64,000 bases of DNA from Kistimonas sp964291485 (GTDB lineage: Bacteria > Pseudomonadota > Gammaproteobacteria > Pseudomonadales > Endozoicomonadaceae). Under the pieces are notes generated by a model. It was given only the letters and a program-made list of their open reading frames with translations. It was not told where the DNA came from and did not search any database. This document shows, piece after piece, positions 7,845 through 17,644 of this stretch (position 1 is the first letter of the stretch; each line of letters begins with the position of its first letter). A program made the translations under genes and the position numbers. The stretch covers positions 248,001-312,000 of the forward strand of contig OZ220224.1 in NCBI GenBank assembly GCA_964291485.2, in the 5' to 3' direction.

Positions 7845-8990
7845 ATGGGCACCATTGCAAGTCATCCCATTCGCGCCGGTTATGCACGCCGGGCGCTTGA
7901 GTACCTGCTGTCAGGTAGCGGCATACAGTTTGATGGCACAAATCCTTGGGATATTCACGTTCATGACCCCCGCTTTTATCCCCGCGTTCTCAGGCAACGG
8001 TCTCTGGGACTGGGAGAATCCTATATGGATGGCTGGTGGGACTGCGATCAACTGGATGCCCTGTTCCACAAGCTGCTACAACACCGCGCTGACCGGCTGT
8101 CGCATCGCAAACTTGGCTTTATTCTGGACTCGCTTAAAACACGCCTGTTTAATTTTCAAAACCGCCGTCGTGCATTTGATGTAGGAGAACAGCATTACAA
8201 TCTGGGCAATGACCTGTTCTCCGTCATGCTTGATCCCAGTATGAGTTACAGCTGTGGTTACTGGAAAACCGCTACAACGCTCGCAGAAGCACAGGAAGCA
8301 AAACTTCGGCTTATCTGTGAAAAACTACAGCTGTCGCCTGGCATGACCCTGCTGGATATCGGTTGTGGATGGGGCGGGCTCGCCGAGTATGCCGCCACCC
8401 ATTACGGGGTTGAAGTCACAGGTATCACTATATCCGACGAACAAATGACACTGGCCTGTGAGCGTACCCAACATCTGTCGGTCAGCATCATACTGAAAGA
8501 TTACCGGGAAATGGACGGCCAGTTTGATCGCGTGGTTTCGGTGGGCATGTTTGAGCATGTGGGTGAAAAAAATTACCGGTTGTACATGGAAACCGTTCAC
8601 CGGTTGCTGAAACCTGGCGGTTATTTTCTGCTCCACACCATTGGCAATAACACCACGACCCACGGTCGTGATCCATGGATTCACAAATATATCTTTCCTA
8701 ATGGTGAAATTCCTTCACCAATACAACTGACCCGCAGCATTGAGCCATTGTTTGTTCTTGAGGACTGGCAAAACTTTGGCCCCGACTACGACCGGACACT
8801 TCTGGCGTGGCATGAGAATTTCAAACATCACTGGCCTGAACTGAAACCTGCCTACAATCAACGTTTTTACCGGATGTGGACGTATTACCTGCTGTGCTTT
8901 GCTGGTGTGTTCCGTGCCAGGGAATTGCAGTTATGGCAGCTGGTTCTGTCCCACGGAAGGCGCCCCAATCGGTACGACGCCGCCCGCTAG
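7845..8990 (+). CDS. cfa: Cyclopropane-fatty-acyl-phospholipid synthase
   Basis: 381 residues from the ATG at 7845; an in-frame TTG seven codons upstream lacks support. Uses S-adenosylmethionine to add a methylene bridge to unsaturated acyl chains of membrane phospholipids, a stationary-phase and acid-stress adaptation. Visible are the SAM-binding motif LDIGCGWGG (about 165-173), the family motif YDVGEQHYNLGNDLF-like AFDVGEQHYNLGND, the FEHVGEKNY motif, and the C-terminal YYLLCFAGVFRAR containing the Cys considered catalytic in E. coli Cfa. Length is close to E. coli Cfa (382). A TACAAT hexamer at 7811-7816 may be its -10, giving a short leader. Confidence 0.93.
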   Translation: MGTIASHPIRAGYARRALEYLLSGSGIQFDGTNPWDIHVHDPRFYPRVLRQRSLGLGESYMDGWWDCDQLDALFHKLLQHRADRLSHRKLGFILDSLKTRLFNFQNRRRAFDVGEQHYNLGNDLFSVMLDPSMSYSCGYWKTATTLAEAQEAKLRLICEKLQLSPGMTLLDIGCGWGGLAEYAATHYGVEVTGITISDEQMTLACERTQHLSVSIILKDYREMDGQFDRVVSVGMFEHVGEKNYRLYMETVHRLLKPGGYFLLHTIGNNTTTHGRDPWIHKYIFPNGEIPSPIQLTRSIEPLFVLEDWQNFGPDYDRTLLAWHENFKHHWPELKPAYNQRFYRMWTYYLLCFAGVFRARELQLWQLVLSHGRRPNRYDAAR

Positions 8991-9135
8991 TAAACACTGC
9001 CCGTTCTCCCAAAATACTGTCGCGATCCGTAACTGCAGTGCAGAATAAACACTGCGGTTGTCCTGCATCACGGCGTTCGTCCGTCGCATCGTGATAATAG
9101 GGATATTTCCAGTACAACAATCAGAATCCATCATC

Positions 9136-10107
9136 ATGCAACGCCTGTACACCCATGGCCGGGAGATCGTCATTGATACGGTCAAGGTCAGCCTGACGCT
9201 GTTTCGTATCATGATTCCGGCGCTTATTGTCGTCAAACTGCTGGAATCAGTCGGTTTTATTGAGATGCTTGCGACATGGATCAGTCCCCTGATGCAACTC
9301 ATGGGTTTACCGGATGCCGCTGGCCTGATCTGGGCCACCACCATGCTGGCCAATATCTACACTGGCATGGTCGTATTTTTTACCTTGCCGGGAGACATCG
9401 GCTGGACACAGGCGCAGGTCACCATTCTGGGTACACTGATGCTGTTGGCCCATAGCCTGCCGGTTGAACTCCGGATTGCTCAGAGAGCAGGCTGTCGTCT
9501 GCTGACACAACTGGTACTGCGCATTGGTGGCGCAATTGCACTGGCGATACTGTTAAACCAAATCTACCGTTACGGTGGCTGGTTAGAACAACCGGTTACA
9601 CGTATTTGGCAACCCGATGTCGTCGATAACAGCCTCAGCACCTGGGCGCTCACGCAACTTGAAAGCTGCTTTTGGATTACCGTAACCATCATGGTCTTGC
9701 TGACACTACTGAAAATTCTCCGCGCAATCGGGATTGAGCAGGCCATCAGTTATCTCCTGCAACCGGTTCTAAAAGTTTTGGGCATCAGTACCAAGGCAAC
9801 CACCATTACCATTATCGGTATTACACTCGGGCTATCCTACGGCGGCGGCCTGTTAATTCGTGAAGCAGAAGGCGGGGAAGTGGATGCTGCGGATATCTTT
9901 GCGGCAGTCAGCCTCCTTGGGCTTTGTCATAGCCTGATTGAAGATACACTGCTGATTTTGCTGATGGGGGCTGACCTTTCCGGGATTCTCTGGGCAAGGC
10001 TGTTCTTTGCCGTCGTTGTTGTGGCCATCCTTGCCCGCTACCAACAAAAATGCAGTGTGGGATTCAGCCAGCGCTTCCTGGTCAATCCACCCAAAGCAGG
10101 TTTCTAA
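9136..10107 (+). CDS. Nucleoside-recognition (Gate) domain integral membrane protein
   Basis: 323 residues from the ATG at 9136. It has about eight transmembrane helices in two similar halves, each with the Gate-domain pattern: first half KVSLTLFRIMIPALIVVKLLE and LPDAAGLIWATTMLANIYTG; second half KILRAIGIEQAISYLLQPVL and TLGLSYGGGLLIREAE. This is the fold of the nucleoside_recognition family, as in spore maturation SpmA/B and FeoB gates. Function in proteobacteria is largely unknown. The ribosome binding site is weak. It is followed after 66 bases by the MscK-like gene on the same strand, possibly co-transcribed. Confidence 0.8.
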   Translation: MQRLYTHGREIVIDTVKVSLTLFRIMIPALIVVKLLESVGFIEMLATWISPLMQLMGLPDAAGLIWATTMLANIYTGMVVFFTLPGDIGWTQAQVTILGTLMLLAHSLPVELRIAQRAGCRLLTQLVLRIGGAIALAILLNQIYRYGGWLEQPVTRIWQPDVVDNSLSTWALTQLESCFWITVTIMVLLTLLKILRAIGIEQAISYLLQPVLKVLGISTKATTITIIGITLGLSYGGGLLIREAEGGEVDAADIFAAVSLLGLCHSLIEDTLLILLMGADLSGILWARLFFAVVVVAILARYQQKCSVGFSQRFLVNPPKAGF

Positions 10108-10173
10108 CGTGTCCATTGGCAGGTTCAATGAACCTGTCATAGGCTGACATAGTCTTTTATCAAGGTATTGGTA

Positions 10174-13100
10174 ATGGCAGTTAAGCAGTATAGCCGCCTT
10201 CTCCTTGGTCTCCTGGCAGTGCTAATAACCATGCAAATCATGGCAGCCCCAGCCGAGACTCCCGCCAACGGCATCATGAACCTGGCCCCCCCCAGTGTTC
10301 GGATGATCAGGGACTCCATGGAGCGGGTTCAGAAAGACCCTAACCGTTCGGAAGAGAGCCGGACACAGCTCACAGAGTTATACCAGCAAACCCTGCAATA
10401 TCTCCAGGAAAGTGAAGAGAACAGTGCAGCACTGGCGTCGCTTCAGAAACGCTTGCTGCAGGCGCCTGCTGAACTCAGCAAGCTGAAGCAGCAACAGAAA
10501 GCACTGAAAACACCCACAGACGATGAATTGCAGGATGACTACAGCCGCCAGTCTCTGACAGCGCTTGAACGACAACTACAGGCTGGCCAGGATCAACAGC
10601 GAACGCTGCAACAACAATTAAGCCAGCTCAATGAACAGATCACCAATGAGCAGGCGCGCCCCGATACCTCACAAACCCAGATCGATGCCATTGGTACACA
10701 ACTGGTACTGATGTCCGATGAGTTGGCAACACTGCTGAATAAACAGGATCAGCAACCCTTTCCCAAAACACGACAGCAGATGTTATTGGCCAAACAGGCA
10801 GCACTGCAAAGCAAAAGCCAGTTACTGCGTCAGGAGATACTGGCCAGCAGTACCATGCTCGACCTGATCACTCATCGTCGTGACCTGGTACGCAAGCAGC
10901 TGCAGATTCTCAATAACCAGATTGCGCTGATGCAGTCTGAAGTTAATCGCAAGCGCCGCCTGGTCACGGAAGAAACCATCGCCCATATCAGCAAAGTAAC
11001 CGGTCAGGATAATCCCCTGCTGGCAGAGCAGTTACGACTGAATGCCGGGCTTGGGCAGGAGCTCCTGCAACTGAATGATCAACAGTCCGAGCTTCAGCAG
11101 GAAGATAATCGCATCAAAGACCTGCAACGGCGGATGCAGGATTTACAACAGACGATCGAACAACAAACCGCCGTTCTGGAGAATAACCCACTGCTGGGAA
11201 AAATTCTCAGGGAACAGCAACAGACGTTGCCCAAGCTGCGACTGTACGACGATATAGATACCACCATCAGTGATATACGGCTTAAGCAGTTTAGTTACGG
11301 CGAGCAGAGACAGCGACTCAGCGATCCGCAGGCAGTCATTACCACGCTCTTTCTGGAACATCAGATTCCAGCCGACCAACAGGCCAGCCTGCGCAAGGCT
11401 ATTGCGGATCAACTCCAGACACGGCGGGATCTGTTGGATCGAATCCAGCGGGAACTGGGCACCCTGCTTTCCATCGCCATAGACCTGAAACTGAACCAGA
11501 AGCAGCTCCAGCAGAGCAGCCTGAAACTGGTCAAGTCACTGGACGACCAGTTGTTCTGGATTCCAACCAATCCCCCTCTGGATATGGATTGGCTACAAAC
11601 CATACCCGCCGATATCCATGAACAGATTACGGCGTTGAATACTGGCAATATTCTCCCAGCCCTCTTCCAGGGCGCGCACAAGCGTATCCCACAAACCATC
11701 ATCGTCCTGGCGATAGTGATGGTTCTGGTGATTCGTCGGAATACCATTCAACAGGCACTGACCGATTTATCCGGCAAAGTTGGTGATGTTCGCCATGACA
11801 GCATCTGGGTCACGCCTCAGGCTCTGTTTCTTGATGCGTTGCAGTGCGCCATCCCGCCGCTATTGATCGCGCTGTGTGGCTACCTGATTAGCCGGGCTGG
11901 CGGCACTTACGACAGTCTTCGTGAAATGGGCAAACTGCTTCAGATTACCGGTGGCTTCTGGTGGGTGATGGCCTTTGCCACACGCCTGCACTTGCCGGGT
12001 GGGATTGCAGAAACCCATTTCCGCTTACCTGTCGCATTTAACCAAAAACTCTACCAGGTGCTGAACCTGACCCGCTGGGTCATGGCGCCACTGATTCTGC
12101 TGGTCCCAATGCGGGAAATTAATGACGTGATCAGTCAGCTGCTGACCATGCTTGGCTGCGGATCACTCGGCATTCTTTTGTACCGGTTATATCAGCAGGT
12201 ACCCAGTCTGTTTGGTTTCCGTTTTCTGGATAGCCTCATCTGGTTGTTTTTGATTGCCACTCCGCTGGGTCTGATCATTCTGATTTTGACAGGGTACTAT
12301 TACACGACGCTTGTCATACTCGGCCATCTGGTTATCAGTCTGTTTGTGATTGGTGTCTGGGCACTGTTAAGGGCGGTTATAAAACGCGGAATCTATGTGG
12401 CCAGTCGTCGCCTGGCCTTCAGTCGTGCGTTAAGCCGACGTGAAGCCATGCGTGAAGACCGCGAGGTAGAGATTCCTAACCTGGATCTGGAAACGATCAA
12501 CCGACAGACCATCCGCCTGCTCAATGCCTTCATGATTGCTTTGCTGGTATTGCTGCTCTATTGGGTCTGGCAGGACATGATCACCATTTTTTCTCGCATT
12601 GATGCCATTACCATTACGACTACCGGTACAAAAAGCGACACCTGGCAGTTAGGCGATATCATGACAGCGTTACTGCTGGTACTGGTGACCATGGTGCTGT
12701 CGCGAAACTTGCCGGGCTTGCTTGAAATTGCCGTACTGTCTCGCCTGCAGTTATCCCAGGGATCAGGATACGCGATCAGTACGCTGCTCAGTTACTCAAT
12801 TACTGCGATCGGTGTTCTCAGTGTCCTGTCCACATTAGGCGTCAGCTGGGATAAGCTGCAGTGGCTGGTTGCGGCTGTCGGTGTCGGGTTGGGATTTGGC
12901 CTGCAGGAAATTTTTGCCAACTTTATATCCGGCATCATTATCCTGTTCGAACGACCGATTCGTATTGGCGACACGGTCACCATCGGCTCACTTAGCGGTA
13001 CCGTGTCACGCATCCGGATTCGGGCTACTACGATTACGGATTGGGATAACAAGGAGATTGTCATACCCAACAAAGTATTCATTACCGATCAGCTCATTAA

Positions 13101-13542
13101 CTGGACGCTCAGTGATCCGGAAACCCGTGTCGTTATCATGGTAGGCGTTGCCTATGGTTCCGATCTTGCCAAGACCCGCGAGCTGTTACTGCAAGCGGCA
13201 CATGAAGAACCTCGGGTATTGAAAGAGCCTGCACCCTCTGTCTTTTTCTTGAGCTTTGGCGACAGTACGCTGAATCATGAATTACGCGTTCACGTAAAAG
13301 AGATGGGAGATCGCCTGATCACACTGAATGACCTGAATACCCGCATTGATACCCTGTTCCGCGAACATAATATCGAGATCGCTTTCCCGCAACGGGATAT
13401 CCATATTCGCACCACCGATACACCGCCGTTCCACCAGGAAAAAGTGGTCAAACCACATAAACGCCCGCAGACGTCAAGCAAATCGACAGATGACGATCCC
13501 GGGCTGGATATTGGTTTCAGCGATGATGCAGAAACAACATAG
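10174..13542 (+). CDS. Large mechanosensitive channel, MscK/KefA-like
   Basis: 1122 residues from the ATG at 10174 (AAGG 9 bases upstream). The order is a signal peptide ending around MAAPAET (about 27), a long periplasmic coiled-coil rich in Gln, Leu and Glu (about 50-470), a block of about 8-10 transmembrane helices (about 510-900), then the MscS domain: pore helix region GVGLGFGLQEIFANFISGIIILFERP, the beta domain with IRIGDTVTIG and TVSRIRIRATTITDWD, and an alpha/beta cytoplasmic end. This is the layout of E. coli MscK and YjeP (MscM), which release solutes on hypo-osmotic shock. MscK and MscM are not cleanly separable here, so no symbol is given. Confidence 0.9.
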   Translation: MAVKQYSRLLLGLLAVLITMQIMAAPAETPANGIMNLAPPSVRMIRDSMERVQKDPNRSEESRTQLTELYQQTLQYLQESEENSAALASLQKRLLQAPAELSKLKQQQKALKTPTDDELQDDYSRQSLTALERQLQAGQDQQRTLQQQLSQLNEQITNEQARPDTSQTQIDAIGTQLVLMSDELATLLNKQDQQPFPKTRQQMLLAKQAALQSKSQLLRQEILASSTMLDLITHRRDLVRKQLQILNNQIALMQSEVNRKRRLVTEETIAHISKVTGQDNPLLAEQLRLNAGLGQELLQLNDQQSELQQEDNRIKDLQRRMQDLQQTIEQQTAVLENNPLLGKILREQQQTLPKLRLYDDIDTTISDIRLKQFSYGEQRQRLSDPQAVITTLFLEHQIPADQQASLRKAIADQLQTRRDLLDRIQRELGTLLSIAIDLKLNQKQLQQSSLKLVKSLDDQLFWIPTNPPLDMDWLQTIPADIHEQITALNTGNILPALFQGAHKRIPQTIIVLAIVMVLVIRRNTIQQALTDLSGKVGDVRHDSIWVTPQALFLDALQCAIPPLLIALCGYLISRAGGTYDSLREMGKLLQITGGFWWVMAFATRLHLPGGIAETHFRLPVAFNQKLYQVLNLTRWVMAPLILLVPMREINDVISQLLTMLGCGSLGILLYRLYQQVPSLFGFRFLDSLIWLFLIATPLGLIILILTGYYYTTLVILGHLVISLFVIGVWALLRAVIKRGIYVASRRLAFSRALSRREAMREDREVEIPNLDLETINRQTIRLLNAFMIALLVLLLYWVWQDMITIFSRIDAITITTTGTKSDTWQLGDIMTALLLVLVTMVLSRNLPGLLEIAVLSRLQLSQGSGYAISTLLSYSITAIGVLSVLSTLGVSWDKLQWLVAAVGVGLGFGLQEIFANFISGIIILFERPIRIGDTVTIGSLSGTVSRIRIRATTITDWDNKEIVIPNKVFITDQLINWTLSDPETRVVIMVGVAYGSDLAKTRELLLQAAHEEPRVLKEPAPSVFFLSFGDSTLNHELRVHVKEMGDRLITLNDLNTRIDTLFREHNIEIAFPQRDIHIRTTDTPPFHQEKVVKPHKRPQTSSKSTDDDPGLDIGFSDDAETT

Positions 13543-13558
13543 TGACGGGTACAACAAG

Positions 13559-13579
13559 CCGCTTCTCTAATAGAAGCGG
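13559..13579 (+). terminator. Hairpin between convergent genes
   Basis: CCGCTTCT and AGAAGCGG flank a CTAAT loop, 16 bases after the channel gene stop and 34 bases before the end of the convergent membrane-protein gene. There is no T-run on the plus strand; it may serve both directions. Confidence 0.55.
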
Positions 13580-13613
13580 CCGTTGAACAGGGCAGAGGTG
13601 TTATCGGTTGAAC

Positions 13614-14720
13614 TCAGGCTGGAGCAACCGGCTTCAGGTTTTGTCTGACTTCCGGGTTATCGCCTTTCCAGATCACGCTATCGATGAAGTAATGGTGCAC
13701 ATTGATGAACAGCGTGAAGAGAACATAGAAAAGGCGTGCGCCGGTTGACTCCGTGTCATAATTGATACTTTCATCCAGTATTGTTGGCAACCACTCAAAA
13801 AAGAGTGCGCCAAACAGCAGGGCCAACCCCCACCAGCGAGCCTGCTCAAGCCAATAACGTTTTCTCTCTTCACCTGCCGTACGCTCAATCTTGTTGTGCA
13901 TATACACACTGCAAAACAGCAGGTACTGGAGGGAGTGAAAGAAAGGAATAATATAGGCATATTTAGGGTTATAAAAAACGGGTGCCAGCCAGATATAAGC
14001 CGTCATGAAGCCCATGATGGCTACATGGTTAGGTAGTTTTTCCTTTAGCCACACACGACGGGCGATGACACCGCAGCACATGACAAAACTGATGACTGCC
14101 AGCCAGACACTGGCCTGAATCATCCAACTGGGAATACTGAAATAGCCATATTTGATGCCCCAAAAATTAAACGCTGGCGTTTCTGGTAAAAAAAACAGAA
14201 AGTCGCTCTCATTGGGCCGGAATAATTGCATATAAGAACAGGCCCACAGCAGGTAGAGAGCTGTTTTGAACACCAGAATTTCCGCTTTCTTATAATAAGT
14301 ACCACTGTTTGATGACGTTAGGATAAAACAACCAAAGCACTGTTTAACGTAATGCCAACCCACGAAGAAGAACATCGCATGAACCAGAATACGAACGAAC
14401 AGAGCATCCTGTGTGATAACGGCGACGAGAGATAACAACATCAAGATTGCGGGCACAATAACACCGACCAGAAAGAAGCGCTTATCAGTTTTTATTCTGT
14501 CACGGTGATAACGATAAAAAATCTGATAACTGATCATGAAGTGAGGAAAATTAACAACAAATGCGAGATACCACATCAAATGCCAGAGATCGAAACTATT
14601 ATAAAAACCCAAAAAGGCAAGCGTCGTCAGATAAACAAAGAACGCTATCCCTCCTACTAAAAGGAAATCAATTACAGGCCCATAGAAATAACCTGGTGTA
14701 GGCATCGCCGTTGCTTTCAT
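13614..14720 (-). CDS. Uncharacterised polytopic membrane protein with conserved-looking histidines
   Basis: 368 residues, about nine or ten transmembrane helices, AGGGA site 8 bases before the ATG. Histidines sit within or next to helices in several motif-like places: NFPHFMISYQIFYRYH (about 58), VGWHYVKQCFG (about 120), FFHSLQYLLF (about 265) and NVHHYFIDSVIWKG (about 343-355). The pattern is reminiscent of iron-binding membrane oxygenases such as Brp/Blh carotene dioxygenases, but I cannot demonstrate homology. It stands alone, convergent with the channel gene. Function unknown; a membrane metalloenzyme acting on a lipid is a guess. Confidence 0.6.
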   Translation of the reverse strand: MKATAMPTPGYFYGPVIDFLLVGGIAFFVYLTTLAFLGFYNSFDLWHLMWYLAFVVNFPHFMISYQIFYRYHRDRIKTDKRFFLVGVIVPAILMLLSLVAVITQDALFVRILVHAMFFFVGWHYVKQCFGCFILTSSNSGTYYKKAEILVFKTALYLLWACSYMQLFRPNESDFLFFLPETPAFNFWGIKYGYFSIPSWMIQASVWLAVISFVMCCGVIARRVWLKEKLPNHVAIMGFMTAYIWLAPVFYNPKYAYIIPFFHSLQYLLFCSVYMHNKIERTAGEERKRYWLEQARWWGLALLFGALFFEWLPTILDESINYDTESTGARLFYVLFTLFINVHHYFIDSVIWKGDNPEVRQNLKPVAPA

Positions 14721-14869
14721 GACATATCCCTGTCAATCACTGATGATTAGTCTTTCGTCACGTTATGGTCAGATAAAGACACACACTCCAGTATAGACAG
14801 GCATTGTTGTTATTTCCGGAGCATACACGTTATATCCTTTCAAACATCTCTGGGCAGTACTCATAAAGT

Positions 14870-15778
14870 CTATAGCCCTCTTTGCCACTCTTCTCGCAAT
14901 ACTATCCGTCCCGGATGTTGAATAGCAGTACGCACCTGATTCAATAACATTGCTTTATCCCTGCCAAGGGTTCCCTTTAACACCAGGTAGTTGGAGGCGT
15001 GATCACTGCGGAAAATTGTTTTCTTGAGCGCCAGGTGCTCCAGCAGGATTTCCATTTCCCGAAATAAGCCCGGTTGATCCAGTGGCTCAAACGCTCCGCC
15101 AAACCCTTGCTTAAAACGCTCCATACCAAGCGGAAAAGAGACAACCAGTGTGGAAAGGTACTCTGGTTGAGCCGCATTCATGAGGCGTGCAGAATTCAAT
15201 GCATGCTGCTCGGACAACAATTGTCCCCCCAGACCATTCAAAATCATTACTGAACTTTTCATACCTGCCTGACGGATTTTTTCGAGAGCCTCCAAAGAGG
15301 AGTTCCAGGTTTCTCCCTTCTGTACCCGCTGCAGCACTTCATCGTCACCTGATTCACAACCGACATACATCAGGCTGAGTCCCATCTCACGCAGGTGCAC
15401 CAATTCTTCAACGGTTTTGTGCTTCAGGTTTCTGGGTAAACAGTATGATGAGATACGTTGAACATTAGGCAAGTAGTGGTTGATAGACGCCAGTATCGCT
15501 TCCAGCCGCCTGAACGACAGTGTCATCGCATCACCATCGGCGAGAAACACCCTGTTAACCGGTATGCCGGCATTCGCTAACGCTTTCAGTTCCTGTTCAA
15601 TATTCCTCTGAGGTTTTTGGCGGAACTTTTTTTGATCTGTCGTATACATCTCGCAAAACGTGCAACGATTCCATGAGCAACCATTCGTTACCTGAAGAAT
15701 CAGTAACTTCCACTCACTGGGAGGACGAAAGACAGGCTCAATATAATGTGGAGACACGGTTTGCTCCTCAAGGCTCAT
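14870..15778 (-). CDS. Radical SAM protein, function unknown
   Basis: 302 residues from the ATG at 15776-15778; an in-frame extension of 33 codons upstream is hydrophobic and looks non-native. The 4Fe-4S cluster motif is CSWNRCTFCEMY (CX4CX2C, one residue longer than the commonest CX3CX2C, a spacing I recall in COG1032-like proteins). FLADGDAM corresponds to the GG(D/E)-type SAM-binding strand, and YVGCESGDDEVL fits the later Elp3/MiaB/NifB barrel pattern. No N-terminal B12 domain and no TRAM domain. It is not EpmB. The C-terminus ends with a short SxhHPG-like segment. The gene stands alone. Confidence 0.8.
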   Translation of the reverse strand: MSLEEQTVSPHYIEPVFRPPSEWKLLILQVTNGCSWNRCTFCEMYTTDQKKFRQKPQRNIEQELKALANAGIPVNRVFLADGDAMTLSFRRLEAILASINHYLPNVQRISSYCLPRNLKHKTVEELVHLREMGLSLMYVGCESGDDEVLQRVQKGETWNSSLEALEKIRQAGMKSSVMILNGLGGQLLSEQHALNSARLMNAAQPEYLSTLVVSFPLGMERFKQGFGGAFEPLDQPGLFREMEILLEHLALKKTIFRSDHASNYLVLKGTLGRDKAMLLNQVRTAIQHPGRIVLREEWQRGL

Positions 15779-15863
15779 CAGGTAATTGAAAAAGAAGCAC
15801 AAGAGTACATGAAAACTTGTCTGCTTCAGTATTCGAATCGCGGATTTTCCAAAGGCTATAACG

Positions 15864-15892
15864 CAAACACCCGCCATGGCGGCGGGTGTTTG
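15864..15892 (-). terminator. Terminator of the qmcA-nfeD operon
   Basis: CAAACACCCGCC and GGCGGGTGTTTG form a perfect 12-bp stem with a 5-base loop, 15 bases past the nfeD stop codon on the minus strand. The T-rich end of the stem lies on the minus-strand 3' side. Confidence 0.75.
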
Positions 15893-15906
15893 TCAAAGAA
15901 CAGGTT

Positions 15907-16356
15907 TTATTCCTTAGACGTCAGCTGAAGCACCATACCATCACAACCACTGACAACAACGGTAGTACCAGCCGCCAAATCCGTTTCACTGCGTACCTTC
16001 CAAAAAGTATCACCGATTTGAATACGCCCCTGGCCATTCAATACGGGTTGCTCCAGAATAATCACTCTCCCTACCATCTGAACGGCGCGATTATTCAACT
16101 CGGGATGATCTGTCTGTTCGTTATAGCGTCGGAAGACTTTCCACCAGGCAACAGTCATCGCCAGAGCGCCAATACCGAACAGCATGAGCTGTACACCCCA
16201 ATCCAGTGATGGTACCAGCCATAGTGCCAGCGCCATCAATGCTGACGCGATTCCCACACCAATCAAAAAGCCCGAAGCACCTAAGGCTTCCAAAGCAAAG
16301 AGCACCAGGCTCAGAATCAGCCAGTGCCAAGGTTGTAATGAATCCAACAAGCCCAC
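15907..16356 (-). CDS. NfeD-like membrane protein (YbbJ type)
   Basis: 149 residues, GTG start with AAGGAG 7-12 bases upstream. Two or three hydrophobic helices at the N-terminus (about 8-75: LILSLVLFALEALGASGFLIGVG, then LMLFGIGALAMTVAWW) are followed by a soluble OB-fold domain (about 90-148: VGRVIILEQPVLNGQGRIQIGD, WKVRS, LAAGTTVVVSGCDG). This is the short NfeD form that partners stomatin/SPFH proteins. It begins 18 bases after qmcA, an operon pairing the same as E. coli qmcA-ybbJ. Proposed role: membrane microdomain organisation. Confidence 0.88.
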   Translation of the reverse strand: MGLLDSLQPWHWLILSLVLFALEALGASGFLIGVGIASALMALALWLVPSLDWGVQLMLFGIGALAMTVAWWKVFRRYNEQTDHPELNNRAVQMVGRVIILEQPVLNGQGRIQIGDTFWKVRSETDLAAGTTVVVSGCDGMVLQLTSKE

Positions 16357-16374
16357 GTTATTCTCCTTGTCGCA

Positions 16375-17295
16375 TTAACTCTTGTGGGGCCCAGCGGACT
16401 GCAGCAGTTCTTTGACACCCGCCACAGAACCAATCACATCTGAGGCTTCCAGCGGCATCATAATCACCTTACTGTTCTCAGAGGACGCCATTTCTTTCAG
16501 AGCTTCTACGTATTTTTGAGCTACAAAATAATGAACTGCCTGAATATTCCCTTCTGCAATGGCCTTGGAAACAACGCCTGTTGCCTGGGCTTCAGCTTCC
16601 GCTAAACGCTCACGCGCTTCGGCCTCTCTCCTGGCGGCTTCCAGCTCACCTTCTGCTTTCAGAATTTGAGCTTGTTTCTCACCTTCCGCAACCTTTATTG
16701 CTGCTTCTCTGGCTCCTTCCGCTTCCAGAATCTGTGCACGCTTTTCACGTTCAGCTTTCATTTGGCGGGCCATGGCATCCACTAAGTCCTGGGGAGGAGA
16801 AATGTCGCGAATCTCTATACGGGTCACCTTGATGCCCCAGGGGTCAGTCGCTTCATCCACCTTTTTGAGTAGGTTTGTATTAATACGATCCCGGTTCGAC
16901 AACATATCATCAAGTTCCATGGAACCCAGCACGGCACGAATATTTGTCATCACCAGGTTTTGCATGGCGCGACTTAAATCATTGACTTCATAAGCTGATT
17001 TAACCGGATCGTGAATCTGGAAGAAGCACACTGCATCTGTCGTCACTTGGGCATTGTCACTGGAAATGACTTCTTGGGGGGGAATATCCAAGACCTGCTC
17101 CATCATGTTCTGCTTGCGGCCGATCATGTCAATAAACGGAATCAGCACATGAAGCCCAGGACCAAGAGTGCGCGTAAACTTTCCAAAACGCTCCACTGTA
17201 TAGTTATAGCCTTGGGGCACCATGTAGACCCCCTTGAATATGAATACGGCCACTACCGCCACAAAGACTATAGAAAACAGGTTTTCAAGTCCCAT
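16375..17295 (-). CDS. qmcA: SPFH/stomatin-family membrane protein QmcA
   Basis: 306 residues. One N-terminal transmembrane helix (about 8-25) is followed by an SPFH/band 7 domain (VPQGYNYTVERFGKFTRTLGPGLH, then DVPPQEVISSDNAQVTTDAV-like sequence) and a long Ala/Glu-rich coiled coil (about 185-250) with repeats of 'KAEGE.EAA'. The C-terminus ends in a short hydrophobic tail. Family members oligomerise in the inner membrane and influence membrane proteases such as FtsH. A GGAGGGG site precedes the ATG. Co-transcribed with the downstream NfeD partner. The 349 bases upstream (17296-17644) hold no gene and turn AT-rich, marking the edge of the accessory region. Confidence 0.92.
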   Translation of the reverse strand: MGLENLFSIVFVAVVAVFIFKGVYMVPQGYNYTVERFGKFTRTLGPGLHVLIPFIDMIGRKQNMMEQVLDIPPQEVISSDNAQVTTDAVCFFQIHDPVKSAYEVNDLSRAMQNLVMTNIRAVLGSMELDDMLSNRDRINTNLLKKVDEATDPWGIKVTRIEIRDISPPQDLVDAMARQMKAEREKRAQILEAEGAREAAIKVAEGEKQAQILKAEGELEAARREAEARERLAEAEAQATGVVSKAIAEGNIQAVHYFVAQKYVEALKEMASSENSKVIMMPLEASDVIGSVAGVKELLQSAGPHKS

Positions 17296-17644
17296 TCGTG
17301 ATACCCCTCCACTCCAGAAGTTGTTTGCTGTTTGTTGGTGTCTTGTTTTGAAAGCTCATAGAAAATACTAACACACTAAATGGTAGTGTTCATGATATTG
17401 ATATCCTGAAATGGGACTTATCTTATAAGGAAAAAAACAAAGTAAGTCCTCTTTGTCGAAAAATAATTAATTTGGTGAGATTGAAGGTTAAAAATAAAGG
17501 CTAGCGGTAGAGTTACCGCTAAATAAAAAATATTCAGTGAGGTGATTTGGTACTGCAGCCTAAGATTTTAAGTCTGATGCTGCAAACTACCAATTAATAT
17601 ATAGACTTTGTATTATTGTAATAGGCTATGTTATAAATAGCGTA

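Noticed and set aside
14870..15778. Radical SAM protein as EpmB, the lysine 2,3-aminomutase partner of EpmA
   Set aside because: It is 10 kb away, has a different cluster spacing (CX4CX2C), and shows no lysine aminomutase features such as the C-terminal PLP-binding Lys.
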